DNA from: Monodelphis domestica
Lineage: Eukaryota > Chordata > Mammalia > Didelphimorphia > Didelphidae
Assembly (NCBI RefSeq): GCF_027887165.1
Contig: NC_077227.1
Coordinates: 78,188,988 to 78,252,987, forward strand
Direction of reading: 5' to 3'
Length of the DNA stretch: 64,000 bases
The notes beneath the pieces are model-generated. The model was not told the DNA's origin. It made no database searches and was given only the letters and a program-made list of their open reading frames with translations. Shown piece after piece: positions 33,971 through 49,700 of the stretch. Positions within the stretch are counted from its first letter, which is position 1; each line of letters opens with the position of its first letter. Made by a program: the position numbers and the translations under genes.

Positions 33971-35076
33971 GGTGGACTGAAGGGATACTGAAGGCTTTTG
34001 GTTTGAATTGAGATTCCTGTCCTATCTCTGACTAAAGTTCATCCAATACTTCCAATCATTTTGCTTTCTTCTTCCCTTTGATTCTTTTTTCCTCAACATT
34101 CCCATTCCTCTCCTCCAAGTAAAATCTATAATTCATAATCAGCATGTATGGTATGTTCACTTGTGGCTTAAACAGGTGTGGTATATCCATAGGTAAAATG
34201 TGGGTAGGTAAGACTGAAATTCTTAGCTGAGAGAACATAAAACTCCCTGAATGTTAGAGTACATATAAGCACGGAAGATACAGATACAAAAACAAAGTAC
34301 AACTCTCTGCCCTCAGGGAACTCTCATTCAAGAAAAGATAACACACAAGGTATGATGGCCAGAGATTTATAGTCTGGAAAGTCCCCAAAAATGGTAAATT
34401 GAACAATAAGGCAACCAATTGATATGCCCTTTCCTGAAATGGATGATGGTATAGATTTCACTAGTCTCCAGCACAAGAAGTACTTGTACATTGTCTGGTA
34501 CCCTTAAACAGATTATAATGGCCCAATCTTATTGGGCCTTTGGCCAGAGATCTTCAAATGGGCTATCATGGGCATGTTAGGAGCTCTGCTGAAATGTAGA
34601 TATGCAAAACATTAATTAAGCACTTACTATGTGCTAAGCCCTGTGCTAAGTACTGAGATATAGAAGCAAGGAAAACCATTTCTGCCCTGGAGGAGTTTAC
34701 CTGAATAAAATAACATATAAAGAAGAGCTGGAACAAAGAAAGAAGGGTCCCTACTCTGGGAACCAGGAGAAGTCTAAGAGAGTTGAGTTGAGAGGAAAGT
34801 GGAATGTGGCTAATCCCTTCCACCACCCCACACTCTCCCTCCCCTGCTCCCCAGCCCCACTTTCCAAATGCTGACCCTATAGAGAAGCTGTGGGAGGCTG
34901 AAATTTAAAATGTCTGCTAAGGGAATATGGTACAAATTTATTAGGAAGGGAACAGAAGAAATCTGTGCTGTTTGCATGTCTGGAAGAGAGATATAGGTGC
35001 CTCAAGGAAATCTGGAGAAATACCAGGGATGCTTTGTATAACAAGACTTTCAATGGAGGAGACAAAATAACTGACA

Positions 35077-35580
35077 CTCTATAGCAATGAAGGTGAACCT
35101 TTTAGAGAATGAATGTTAGCTGCACCTCTACCCAACCCCCCAGACCCAGTGCTGTGGGTACCCCCCCCCAGTGACTGAGTGCCCTGCTCCTCCCCCAACA
35201 AAATTTCATGAGTACCCCACTCCCTTACCCTACACAGGGGAGGGAGAAAGCACTCCCATTGGGATGCTAGATAGGGAGGTGGTTGAAGTGAGGAATATCC
35301 TCAGTGAGTGTAGAGTGCAGAAGAAGTGTGTCCCAGTGCTCTTCTCCCCTCCAGCTCTGCAGCCTGAGAACTGCTCAGCTTCCATTAGGTTGCTGGGAAG
35401 AGGGGCAGATGAAGTGAAAAAATGTCATCAGGCATGGTGGAGAAGGGGAGGAGAGCAGCTCCACCCAAGTCCCTCTGCCTTTCTAATAACCAACTCTGGG
35501 TGGGGGGGGAGGCAACCTGGTGCCCACAGAGAGTGCTCTACATGCCTTCTTGCCATAAATTTGACATCACTGCTCTAGCA
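35077..35580. mobile_element. hAT-type nonautonomous element
   Basis: Element 35,085-35,572 begins CAATGAAGGTGAACCTTTT and ends AAATTTGACATCACTG, which are imperfect inverted repeats of the hAT style. Flanking 8-mers CTCTATAG (35,077-35,084) and CTCTAGCA (35,573-35,580) look like a decayed 8-bp target duplication. The interior is G/C-run rich and has no transposase, so the 135-residue open frame across it is not a gene. Confidence 0.55.
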
Positions 35581-36099
35581 ATTAGGAACAATTGAGAGAG
35601 AAGAAATGAGAGATTGTGGAAGAGTCTAGGCAGAAAACTGGTTCAGTGAATGTATCAAAATTAGTGGGGGAGAGGGGAAGGAGGAGAGAGGAGGAAAGGA
35701 GCCTTTAAACAGTTACTAAACTTAACTTCTCTGCCTATCATTGTCCTTGTGGACTCTGACAAAAGAAAATACTCTCCAGGTTTTGGAAATCTATAGGAAT
35801 ATGGAGCTAGGAAGAACTTGAGTTGATTTGACAGGTAGTATTGGTTATAGGAAGAAACTGAGGAGAACAGAGACCAAACAGGTTCCATGTATACAAGCAG
35901 AAAAAGCAAAAACAAAAACAGAAAAACCACAAAGAACAGTTAGGTCCTGCTCACAAAAATGGACAGTAAATTGAGCTGATAGCTCAGGACTTAGAGGGTT
36001 CTTTTAATAGCTTACTTGGGTAACTTTCTTAGAGGGGACATAAAGGACAACTTCTCTCTCTGGGGGGTAGGGGTCAACTGCTCTACCTATATATGAGGC

Positions 36100-36305
36100 T
36101 CAGCTCAGGTGCTACCTCCTACAGGAAGTCTTTCTTCATTTTTCTAATTGTTAATGCTCTTTCCCACAAATTATCTTAAATTTACTTATCTGTGCACTTA
36201 TGTAACCCCCAGTGTAATGAAAACTCTTTGAGGACAGGGACTACTAGGATTATTTTTCTCTGGCTATGTGCCTTACACATAGTGGGTACTTAATAAATCC
36301 ATTGG
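36100..36305 (+). mobile_element. L2 LINE 3' end
   Basis: Motifs 'gctacctcctacaggaagtc', 'ctttgaggacagggac' and 'gtgggtacttaataaatcc'. Confidence 0.6.
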
Positions 36306-36574
36306 TTAAGGAAACTGAGACCCAAAGAGATAAAGTAACTTGCCCAAGGTTATATAGCTAATTAGTGGCAAAACCAGGGTTGAAACTTATAGGGAACGCC
36401 AGCAGTTCCTATATAATGAACCAGTGGGTGGTGACCTGAGAAGGGATAATGGAGGCTAGAGGAATATGGATGAATAGATTATGCAGTTAGAGGGAGAGAT
36501 GCAGGAATAAAGACTCAGAGACAACAAGTTCAAACACTTGGGGAGTCACGAGCTCCGTTATTACCTCTTTAGAA

Positions 36575-37795
36575 GAAGATAACAAGTGGAGAAATTATAA
36601 GTATGAGAAACAAGAGAACATGTGGGGAGCCGAGAGCTCCGGGATACCTCCCATGGGCCAGATGGCCAAAAGATTAATGGGAGATATGTGGGGCAACTGT
36701 GTTGCGCGAATCAATCAGACATGAGGAGCAATATAGGCAAGACCAAGATCAAGAGATATAAGAGGCAAGAGGGAAAGCAAGGGCAAGAGAGGCAAGGCAA
36801 GAGATGTAAGAGGGAGGCTCACACATGTTCCCCAACTTTTATTGGAGATTTTAGGAATGTGAAGTGGGAGGCGATTAATGAATACATAACATGACATAGG
36901 TTTTAACACTGGTTGAATTGACAATCATGAAATCAAAGAGGAGGAGATTAATCCAACACGAGCTTTGTAAAGGAATGTGGTCCCACAAGGCTCGAGCTAG
37001 GACACTGTGGCCGGCAACATCCTGCTTAGGAATTCTCTTGTCCTTTGGACTGAAGATTTAGAAATGCAATAATCAATACTTAACATGGCCATGAGTCTGG
37101 CATATGAACACATAAAATACAATATTACTACATCAATCATACTTCCAAGATGCTAACATGTCTGGTATGCTACAGAACTCAGTCTAGCCCACTTTTCTCT
37201 ACCACTACATTCATTTTCTATTTAGCTTAGTGCCAGGGGAGGTACAAAATTTAGTTATGATATACTCTCTGCCCTAAAGCAGCTTTCTCTAGTATGGGAA
37301 TAAAAAATCAATACAAATAAGTATACCATATAAGATACCATAAGTGCATTAGAAAGTTTCAAAGCCAAGTAGTGTATGAAATTTGGGGTGGAAGGATGCT
37401 ACTAACTTTAGAGAGTGGAGGAGGGTTCCTGAAGGAGGAGGCACTCAAATTGATCTTTAAAGTGACAACCTTGTTTTATGAAACCCCAAATTTACCTTTA
37501 TCCCATGGGAACTTGTCTAAAATCTCCAATAAAAGTTGGGGAACATGTGTGAGCCTCCCTCTTACATCTCTTGCCTTGCCTCTCTTGCCCATGCTCTCCC
37601 TCTTGCCTCTTACATCTCTTGATCTTGGTCTTGCCTATATTGCCCTCATGTCTGATTGATTCGCGCAACACAGTTGCCCCACATATCTCCCATTAATCTT
37701 TTGGCCATCTGGCCCATGGGAGGTATCCCAGAGCTCTCGGCTCCCCACATGTTCTCTTGTTTCTCATACCTATAATTTCTCCACTTGTTATCTTC
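36575..37795. repeat. Large near-identical inverted repeat, LTR-like (possible ERV fossil)
   Basis: Arms 36,575-36,854 and 37,517-37,795 are reverse complements over about 280 bp with only about half a dozen differences by eye, separated by 662 bp. On the minus strand of the left arm, and the plus strand of the right arm, an AATAAA is followed by pyrimidine-rich 'cctctcttgcc' runs and then GAGCTCTCGGCTCCCCACA, which resembles part of a retroviral LTR. Neither arm is a complete TG...CA LTR and I cannot assign a family. The high arm identity means a recent event or arm-to-arm conversion. Confidence 0.75.
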
Positions 37796-39469
37796 CAGAC
37801 TGACCCTTTGTCCCAGACTGAGCAATAGACCATCAAACACCCACCGAGGACCTTGGCTAGGAGTGGTGGATATAGTCAAATCTTAGGTACCCTTTTGTCT
37901 TCTTAGTTTCTCTTTTTGTATTGAGGCTGCTAACAGGTACCTAGCCTCAGCCTACAACCTCTTTCCCTACCCCCCCCCCCCCATGTAACCAAGTCAGTTG
38001 TTTCTCTTTAGTTATATTCCAATAAAGTATAAATATAACCCCATGTTCTTTAGTGTGACAGAAATTCCCATTCATGGTGTTTTTTTCCCAGAGGTTCAGA
38101 ACCTGGTTCTGGGTAGTATTGTCCCTGTATGTGTGTATGATTCTATGTGGCAACCATAAGAGCATACTCTCCCTTGTTCTGATTAAAAACATGTTCTTCT
38201 ATAACTCCTTTGGTGATTTTGTGGGTTTTTTTTTTCAAGTTCAGCAGAAATTCAACAGAAGAGAGGGAGGTGCTGGGGGCAATGTGGGCAAAGGCAAGCG
38301 ATAGCAGAAATGTGCAAGACAAGTTCAGATGGTGGCCTCATTGGGTTGAACTACTCCCCATACCATCTCTGGAAAGTTTGTTTCTTTCTCCTGAAACAAA
38401 CAGTCCTTTTGGGAAAAGTTTCTGAGGAGAAGTTTGTTGAAACTGATGAAACTGATGAAACAACATCAGAGAGTTGAGCCTCAAAGACAAGCCCTCACTA
38501 AACATAGAGCTTTCAAGCCTGAAAGACTCCCTATAAGCCACTACTTTACTACCTTACAGAACTCTCACTTTTTTTTCTTAACTAGAAGTTTTTGGGACTT
38601 CCTCAAAAACTCCCTAATAACCTTGAACTGATAACCTAGAGCAGCAAGCAACAGCAAAGGTTTGCAAACTATGATCTATGGAATAATCTTATTACTAAAA
38701 CAAATAAGAATGTCCACCTGCCCTGGGCAAAGATAATAAAGTCCACCCATTCTTGCTTTCCTCTGTTTTCTAGGCTACTACTCTCTAGAAATTGTCTTTG
38801 TTTTCCTCCCAGCAGAATATCAAGCTAATGCAGTAAGGAGCCTGATTAAGATTCAGAAACAAGCAAGCCACATTCTCTCCCTGGATCTGTACATTCTTAT
38901 TTATTCAACTACCTTGTAAAACTCATTAAAAAAAAAGAGCCATGTCTGATATTAAGACATCTTTGTCTTGGTTGGCACCTGCCCAGGAAGAAAAGCATCT
39001 CTTGGCAGAGAAATAAAATTCTCCCACCAGGCCATTTACAGGAGTCATGTGAGAAGAGAGAGCAGAGGAAAAAAGAAGCAGATGATCCTAAGATCATGGG
39101 CCTTTAGCATTCCTCCAAGGAGACACTAGAAAATACTCTTCCCCTTACTTTAGTATTCTTCTGACCTTTGAACCCAGCTTTCTTTCTGCACACACTGTTT
39201 TGTGAACTGCTGGAAACTATTTTTTCTTCTTCTGTTTTTCACATGCTCAGTTCTTTACTAGGATCTGGGCATCAGCATCTAAACATTACTATTCAGTCTG
39301 TGTGTGAGGGGGAGAACAGTGTTCATAATAAATTCAAATGGCTCAATGGGGAGAAGATGGAGGAACATATATGTATTCATGACTTAAGATATAAAGGCAA
39401 AAGAAGTAAACAAAAATAAAAATTTTAAAAGATTCCCAAATAATAAATTAACATGATCCAAGTTTGGTG

Positions 39470-39625
39470 CAAAGGAAAGTACTCCAATCTTGGCTTTAGG
39501 AAACCTGAATCTGAATTCTACCTAAAACACTATGTGACCTTGGACAAGTCATTTCAACTCGGCCTCAGTTTTTGGGTTGTAGCACAGTGCTTGACATATA
39601 GTAGGGACTTAATAAATATTTATTG
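39470..39625 (+). mobile_element. MIR-like and L2-tail remnants
   Basis: 'actatgtgaccttggacaagtc' is MIR-like. 'agtgcttgacatatagtagg' and 'acttaataaatatttattg' follow as an L2 tail. Confidence 0.5.
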
Positions 39626-39699
39626 ATTGTGAAAATCAAATGAGATAAAAGAATAAAAGCTATATGAAGATGAGGTATTCTTTTAAAAAAAACAAACCT

Positions 39700-43175
<3,476 letters not shown>

Positions 43176-44515
43176 AGCAGAAACATAGAATTATGGTTTT
43201 AGAGCTTTAAAATTCCTCAAAGGTTACTTAGTTAAGAAATGAGAAAACCAAGTCCCAAAGAGGAGAAGACATTTGCTGAGGGTTTGAATCCCACTTCAGA
43301 TACTAACTTCATGATCCTGGACAAGCCACTTATTCCTTTTGTACCTCAGTGTCCTCAAGTGTCAAATGAAAGACTTGGACTCAATTTTTCCATTAGCCCT
43401 ACACACATGATTCTAATATATTTTGTATTCTAATACATATTTACAATTTCTCTCATTAGACTTAAGTTCCATGATTATGTCTTTGCATCTCACTCAGTAA
43501 TTAACACAATGACTTGAATATAAAAGATACTTAAAATTGAAAAAAAAAAAAACCTTACCTTCTGTCTTAAGTATTCTTAAACAATGTAGTTTTTTCCCTA
43601 CATTTACCTCTGTTTATATTGACATAAACCTTCCAGGACTTATTAATAGAAATTCTGCTATTTGGGTGACTTTTTGTAAAATGTAAGACATAAGTGGGGA
43701 GTTCATAATTGGGGAATGTTTCCTTTTAAATATCCTTCAGCATCTAGGCAACACTTCTCCACTAAAGGTCTCCTCTGTTGCCTTATTGTGACATTAAGGT
43801 AGTTTATGACCTTCTAAGGTTCCCTAGTAGTATGCAAGCACCAAGCTACAAAGGCTTCAAATATGTCCTTCTTAGTAAGAAATGATTTGTTTCCTGAAGC
43901 CCAGAAGGCTAATTAGAAAGAGGTTCATCACCCAAAGGTTGCTTTCCTGCTGATAAATGTTTATGGCCACAGCAATTCACCAAAACAATTAAAAAAGACA
44001 AAAAGAGGATTGGGACTTGTGTCAGTAGAATGCCCACAGGAATGAAATCCTAAAGTTTTCAAGTACTGAGGAAGGAGGATCATAGATTTTCAGCTGGAAG
44101 AGGACTTACAGGTCTGCTCCAACCCTGTCATTTTACAAGATGTGGAAACTAAGGCTCAAGGAGAAGAAATGCTATCAAAGGTTAGAAGTGGTATAATAGC
44201 AAAGGAGGTAGGCAGATCACTTAAAACTCTCAATAAATATCTGTCCTTAATATGGATCATATAACTTCCAGGAAACTTCTGTGGAAATTAATTAATAAAT
44301 TGATTATTCTGCCATTAAATGATTGGCTGAAAAAGGTAACAAGGTGTAGTGGAAAGAGCATTGAACTTGGAATCAGGAAAAGTGGGTCTTAATTCAACTT
44401 CTTAAACTTATTCTCCATGAGACAACTTAAGTTTTCTCAGCCTCAGTTTCTTCGTCTGTAATATAAGGATAACAATACCTATAGTACTTAACTCACAAAG
44501 TTAAATGAGACAATG

Positions 44516-45330
44516 CAACGTGTCCCAAAAGTCTTAGTTTAGTTTTAAGCTTTAATAAATTTAGTAATAAATTTAACAAATGTATATGCTACAAATGCAG
44601 ACACCATTTTAATTGTTTAAATTTCTTTCAAACTTATTTAGTTTTGTGAATTTTGAATAATAAGTTTCTCATTTTAATTTGAATGAAGAAGAGAGGCAGT
44701 TATTTAGTACAGTGATAAAGCACCTAGCCTAGAGTTGGGAAAGCCTGGGTTCAAAATAGGATTCAAAAACTTTTTAGTTGTATGACCAGGGGCCACTTAA
44801 CTTTGATTGCCTAGCCCATGCCTCTATTCTGTCTTAGAACTGATGCAAAGGGGCAACTAGGTGGCCCAGTGGATAGAGCACAAGATCTAGAGCTAGGAGG
44901 TTCTGGTTTCAAATCTAGATTCAGACCCTTTCTTGCTGTGTGACTCTGGACAAGCCACTTGATCTCAATCACCTCTCTTTTGCCTTGGAACTGATACTTA
45001 GTAACAATTCTAAGAAGGTAAGAGTTTTTTAAAAAATAATTGATACTAAGACAGAAAGAAAGGGATAAAAAAGGGGGAGTACCTTGTCATTATGTATCGC
45101 TTGTTTCTATCTGATACTTGCTCAGACCACTATATTGGTAAAGGAGGTCCTCTTGCTTGGCCACCTCAGTAACCTGATCTCTTGGACTTTTTCTTGTGGG
45201 GTCACATCAAAACCATCATGTATGCCTGAAAACCTCATTCTTTGTATGATCTAAAGGCAAAGATTGAAAATAAAATCCTTTTAGTCACCAAGAAGAAGCT
45301 AATCAGTTTTTAAGGTTCAAAAATTGATGA
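44516..45330 (+). mobile_element. Tc1/mariner fossil with nested SINEs
   Basis: The left end CGTGTCCCAAAAGTCTTAG and 'ttaagctttaataa' resemble a mariner terminus. At about 45,115-45,310 a transposase relic reads DHYIGKGGPLAWP, then LDFFLWGHIKT and DLKAKIENKIL, the conserved C-terminal mariner block with the DFFLWG-type motif. Stops and gaps show it is dead. SINEs sit between the two parts, and no right end is identified. Confidence 0.65.
44694..45078 (+). mobile_element. Two type-A SINEs, one nested in the other
   Basis: A first SINE runs from about 44,694, breaks at about 44,846 and appears to resume at about 45,040 (ATTGATACTAAGACAGAAAG). The second, 44,850-45,035, has head GGGGCAACTAGGTGGCCCAG and tail ATTCTAAGAAGGTAAGAG. 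Confidence 0.7.
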
Positions 45331-46024
45331 GCAATATATAGCATAAGATGGTGGTTATATGGAATTTTAATAGTAAATTAGACTGGTATTGTCCTTGTAA
45401 CCTTTAAATCAAAAGCTCCCTCTTCATACAAATGGCCCAGGTCTTTTTGATAACATTTCTTCTCTGTGGTTCCTCTATTTCAGTCCAAAAGAAACCTGGG
45501 AACATTAACATTTTGTACCAACCCAGGTGGCCACCATCTACCTTTATAAGCACCGAGGCTTATAAGGCATCAACCCAAAATAGGTTTTACTTATACAATA
45601 AAGAACATAGAAAAGATTTATCCTCATTTGTTCTCAAACATTTTCTACCTATGACACAGTATTAATTCCTGTCACAAGAAACCAAAGCACATTTGAATAT
45701 GTCCTTGCAAATGTAAGTTTCATTCAATTCAAGGGATACCTAACTGATAGGGCATACCAATGGGATGTCTAGTTAAGAAACTCCCTCACTTTTCAGATAG
45801 GTGTCTACATCCTTCCCAGGGATCTAGATAGTACTTTTTTCTTATACTTCTACTTTTGATAGGGCCTTCAACAAGGGGAAAGAATTCAGGGACTGCTGAG
45901 TTTGAGAGGTCTGGAGTCAAAGTATCTTCCCCTTCTCTCCAGTGAGACAAAATTGCCCAGACCATGTATTTTGTAGCATAATAGAAATCCTGTGAAGGTG
46001 AAGTTAGGGTTTACTCCTCCATAT

Positions 46025-46806
46025 CAGCCATTACTATTTTTTTTAAATTAAATTAAATTAATTAATTTAGAATATTTTTTCATGGTTACAAGATTCATGT
46101 TCTTTCCCTGCCCTCCCCTAACTCCCCTCCCATAGCTGACACACAATTCTTTTGGGTTTTACATGTGTCGTTGATCAAGATCCATTTCTATACCATTGAC
46201 ATTTACATTAGCATCTATATCCCCAATCACATCCCCATTAACCTTTGTTATCTAAGAGTTTTCTTCTTTTTCTACTCCCACAGTTCTTCCTCTGACTGTA
46301 GATAGTGTTCTTTCTCATAAGTCCCTCCGAATTGTCCTTGATCATTGTATTGCTGCTAGTAGAGAAGTCCATTACATTTGATTGTACCACAGTGTATCTG
46401 TCTCTGTGTACATTGTTCTCCTGGTTCTGTTCCTTTCACTCTGCATCAATTCCTGGAGGTTGTTCCAGTTCACATGGAATTCCTCCAGTTCATTATTCCT
46501 TTGAGCACAATAGTATTCCATCACCAACATATTCCACAATTTGTTCAGCCATTCCCCAATTGAAGGGCATCCCCTCATTTTCCATTTTTTTGCTACCACA
46601 AAGAGCACAGCTATGGATATTTTGGTACAAGTCTTTCCCCTTCTGATCTCTTTAGGGTACAAACCCAGCAGTGCTATGGCTGGATCAAAGGGTAGGCAGT
46701 CTTTTAGCATCCTTTGGGCATAGTTCCAAATTGCCATCCAGAATGACTGGATCAATTCCCCACTCCACCAGCAATGCATTAATGTCCCAATTCAGTCATT
46801 ACTATT
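46025..46806 (-). mobile_element. 5'-truncated L1 with target duplication
   Basis: The insert 46,039-46,792 carries the antisense ORF2 C-terminus (WKMRGCPSIGEWLNKLWNM, CTKISIAVLFVVAKKW) and a 3' UTR ending in poly-T at the left. Flanks CAGCCATTACTATT (46,025-46,038) and CAGTCATTACTATT (46,793-46,806) match at 13 of 14 positions. Confidence 0.85.
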
Positions 46807-46971
46807 ATTCTGCAACTGACTTGTTCTCTGACTCATTGCTCTGTTCCTTAATTTTCTCCCACTAGCCCATCCTCACTCTGCTGTATCTATCCTCAATTGT
46901 CATTCATTGCTCCACTTCCCCACCATGAATGCCTCTTTCTCCCATTGTTTTGTTGCCAATGTGGTTCTACC

Positions 46972-47218
46972 AACAATTTGTTCAGTTGTTTTAGTCATGT
47001 CCGACTCTTTGTGACCCCTTTTTGGAATTTTCTTGGCAAAGATACTGGAAATTTGCCATTTCCTTCTCCAAATAATTTTACAGAAGAGGAAATTGAAAAC
47101 AACAGGATTAAGTGACTTGCCCAGAGTCATATATCCTGTAAGTATCAGAAGCTGGATTTGAACTTCCTGACTCCAGGCTCAGGGCTCTTTCCATTTAGCC
47201 ACCTAGTTGCTCTGCTAC
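46972..47218 (-). mobile_element. MAR1-like SINE, antisense
   Basis: Has the diagnostic 'gttgttttagtcatgtccga', 'ggaattttcttggcaaagat' and 'gatttgaacttcctgactcc' blocks, with the head at the right (CCACCTAGTTGC). Confidence 0.8.
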
Positions 47219-48289
47219 TAAACACAGTCCTTCACTTTTTCTGAATAAAATAACCAGGACAAGAATGCCCTTGGGGTTTTTTGAAACATTCTAGTTATTT
47301 CTTAAGTCCAAACTAGATGCCTCCTCCACAGATCTTCTTGGATGTTTCTGTTCTGGTCTCACACTCCCACCCACTATAGGTAGGCCTCCCTCAGGCTACT
47401 GAAAAATACTCTTCTCTGTTTGCCCTGCTCTATTGAGTGTAGGAAGGAAGATGAGAGAGAGAAGGAAGAAGGAAGGATGAGAGAGAGGGGAAAAAAGCTG
47501 GGGACAGACAGAGCAGCTTCTTTCTATACAGATTCCTATAATACAGTCAAGCAGATAGTGGAGGTGGGAAGAAAAGCAACCCTACCATATGGCAAAAATT
47601 CATTTTCTTGCTATGTTTAGATTTTTAAAAAGAAGAAAAAAGTAGTCTCTAGAAACCACAGACCAGTGAACTTTATATTTGGAAAAGTTCTAGATAAAAT
47701 TATTACACAAACTGTAGTACATGTCTGACCACGTCATATCTCTACTCAATAAACTACAATGTCTTCCTTTTTTTTCATTTAAAAACTTTATTTGTATTTT
47801 GAATTTAGCACCAAATAGTTATTTTCATATACTTCATAGAACAGAAAAAGAGGGTTTGAAATTTGCTATGAAATAGCAAATCTATGTTTTATAATCTTTG
47901 TTTTTCTTTTAAAATATAGAATAAATACAACCTGAACTTTCACAGTTGTCTTGCTAGTCGGTGATTCTGGTCTTCCTTCTGCTCTCTTCTGTGGATTTAA
48001 AACATATTCATATCCTTATAGATATTTTAAGATAATATATATTGTATAATTTAAATTTTTATACAAAATGTTATATTTACTAAAGAAATATTTTGATTTA
48101 CTAAATATATTTAATCAATTAATATATAATTTTAATATTGTTCTATGATTATATAATAAAATAAAAGCACAATCTATTTATAGAATTATATTATATAAAT
48201 ATAATATATAAATATTACATACTTAATATATATGTAGAGATATTTATAGATTATTCTTTAAATATATACAATATGAGGGCCTCAATAAC

Positions 48290-48440
48290 CTATCTTTCTT
48301 CCCTTTTCTCCTTTCCCTCCCCCCCTTTCCTTCCTTCCCTTCTTTTCTCCCTTCCTTCCTCCCTCCCTCCTCCTCTTTCTCTTTCTCTCTTTTCCTCTCC
48401 CTTTTCTTCCTCCTTTTCCTTTTCTTCTCTATCCTTACAT
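48290..48440 (+). repeat. CT-rich polypyrimidine tract
   Basis: About 150 bp of mixed CCTT, CTTT and CCCT units. The apparent protein on either strand is low-complexity. Confidence 0.85.
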
Positions 48441-48485
48441 CCTTCTCCCTCTCCCATGGAAGGAAAAACAAAGCTCTCCTTTCTT

Positions 48486-49235
48486 ATTTTTTTTTAAATG
48501 CTATGTGCATTTTATTATTTGGTTTTTGGTAAATCCACAAAATCTATACATATAGCCAATATATCCCCATTTTTTACCCTTCAGCCACATGAAGGGAGCA
48601 TAAAAAAAGAGGCAATGATGGGGGCAAGAAGGGGAGTGAAGGGACAGATTTTCCAATGGTGATAACAGAAGCAGCTCTTCAGTTCAGGTAAATAGAGTGA
48701 TTGGCTGAGGCAGGTCGACCACCCCATTCACTTGGGGATGGGGGGAAGTGGGGGAGCACCTCTTTCCCTCCTGTTGGAGCCACTTCGGCTTTCATTTCTT
48801 GCCACTTTACTGGGGTAATTCTTGCTCATTGGTACATATGGCTCTGGAGGTGGCAAATCAGACAGCGGATGGAAGTAGAATCTGCTTTCCCTTTTCATCT
48901 TCACATGATAAATCTTGGAAGCCATTTCTCATTGAAGATGAGGGTGGTGGGGGAGGTAGAGCTCCAGAGCCAGGCCTGTCTGGAGGAAGAGGAGGCCTTG
49001 GGCCACCTCTCTGGTTTTCTAAGCCACCTCTGGAAGGCAGTTGAGGAGTAGAAGGCAGTGCTCGGGAAGTATTGCCATTTCTGTTTATAGGTGGAAGTGG
49101 TGGGAGAGGTCCTGATCTGCTTGGTGGATCTCTCACCGGAGGATGTGGGTTCTCATTGGGAGGGGGAGGAAGTGGACCTGACCTCCTGGGTGAAGGCAAG
49201 AGAGGAGCAGAAGAAGTGAGGGATCCTTCAGGATC
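48486..49235 (-). pseudogene. WIPF1: WIPF1 processed pseudogene, 5'-truncated
   Basis: Intronless copy of the 3' part of WIPF1 (WIP), the proline-rich partner of WASP that acts in actin assembly. On the minus strand it reads PLLPSPRRSGPLPPPP, PVRDPPSRSGPLPP, GNTSRALPSTPQLPSRGG and [12 protein letters not shown], then, after a frame change near 48,900, [19 protein letters not shown] and [18 protein letters not shown] ending in the WASP-binding C-terminus at about 48,728. A short 3' UTR follows with AATAAA about 17 nt before an A run (poly-T on the plus strand, about 48,486-48,495). Roughly the first two thirds of the coding region are missing. The right limit is approximate. Confidence 0.9.
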
Positions 49236-49369
49236 AAAAAAAAAAAATCCACTGTTTGGCTTGTAAAGTCCTTCATACCCTGTCCCTCTCCCCCCTCCTA
49301 TATTTCCAGTCTTCTTAAACATTTACCCACCCCATTGTCTCTCCTCTGCCATCTAGTAACACTAGCATT

Positions 49370-49700
49370 CTTGATGCTCTTCAAACAAGACACCCCATCT
49401 CGGTACTTGGGGCATTTTCGATGGCTATCCTACTTACCTAGAATACTTTCCTTTTTCATCTCTGTCTCCTGGTTTTCCTAACTTTCTTCTACTCCCAGCA
49501 AAAATTCCAGCTATTAAAGGAAGCCTTTCCCCATTCTGCTTAATTCTGTTGATCATTGCCAATTTATCCTGTAGATAATTTGTTTGTGTATTGTCTCTTC
49601 TCCTGGTCAATGAGCTCTTAGAGAACAAGATTCGTTTTTTAGCTTTTCTTTGTAGCTCCAGTGCCTGGCACATAGTAGGCACTTAATGTTTCTTGACTGA
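49370..49700 (+). mobile_element. L2 LINE 3' end
   Basis: Contains 'tacctagaatactttcc', 'aatgagctcttagagaacaag' and 'tgcctggcacatagtaggc' with 'acttaatgtttc'. Confidence 0.65.

Larger units (their letters stand above)
31090..39690. other. Gene-free interval upstream of PGAM1
   Basis: No host coding sequence recognised. It contains MIR and L2 pieces (31.1-31.4, 32.1-32.4, 33.7-34.0, 36.1-36.3 kb), a truncated L1 (32,579-33,481), a hAT-like element (35,085-35,572), a young inverted repeat (36,575-37,795) and unassigned sequence at about 37.8-39.4 kb. Confidence 0.6.

Noticed and set aside
35171-35578. A 135-residue open frame
   Set aside because: It lies wholly inside the hAT-like element, contains homopolymer-coded stretches and has no domain.
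36622-37659. Open frames at both arms of the inverted repeat
   Set aside because: They are reverse-complement images of LTR-like non-coding DNA with Lys/Arg- or Leu/Pro-rich low complexity.
45432-45665. A 77-residue open frame with a hydrophobic start
   Set aside because: No recognised family, no splice partners, and it lies beside a dead mariner. It is compatible with chance.
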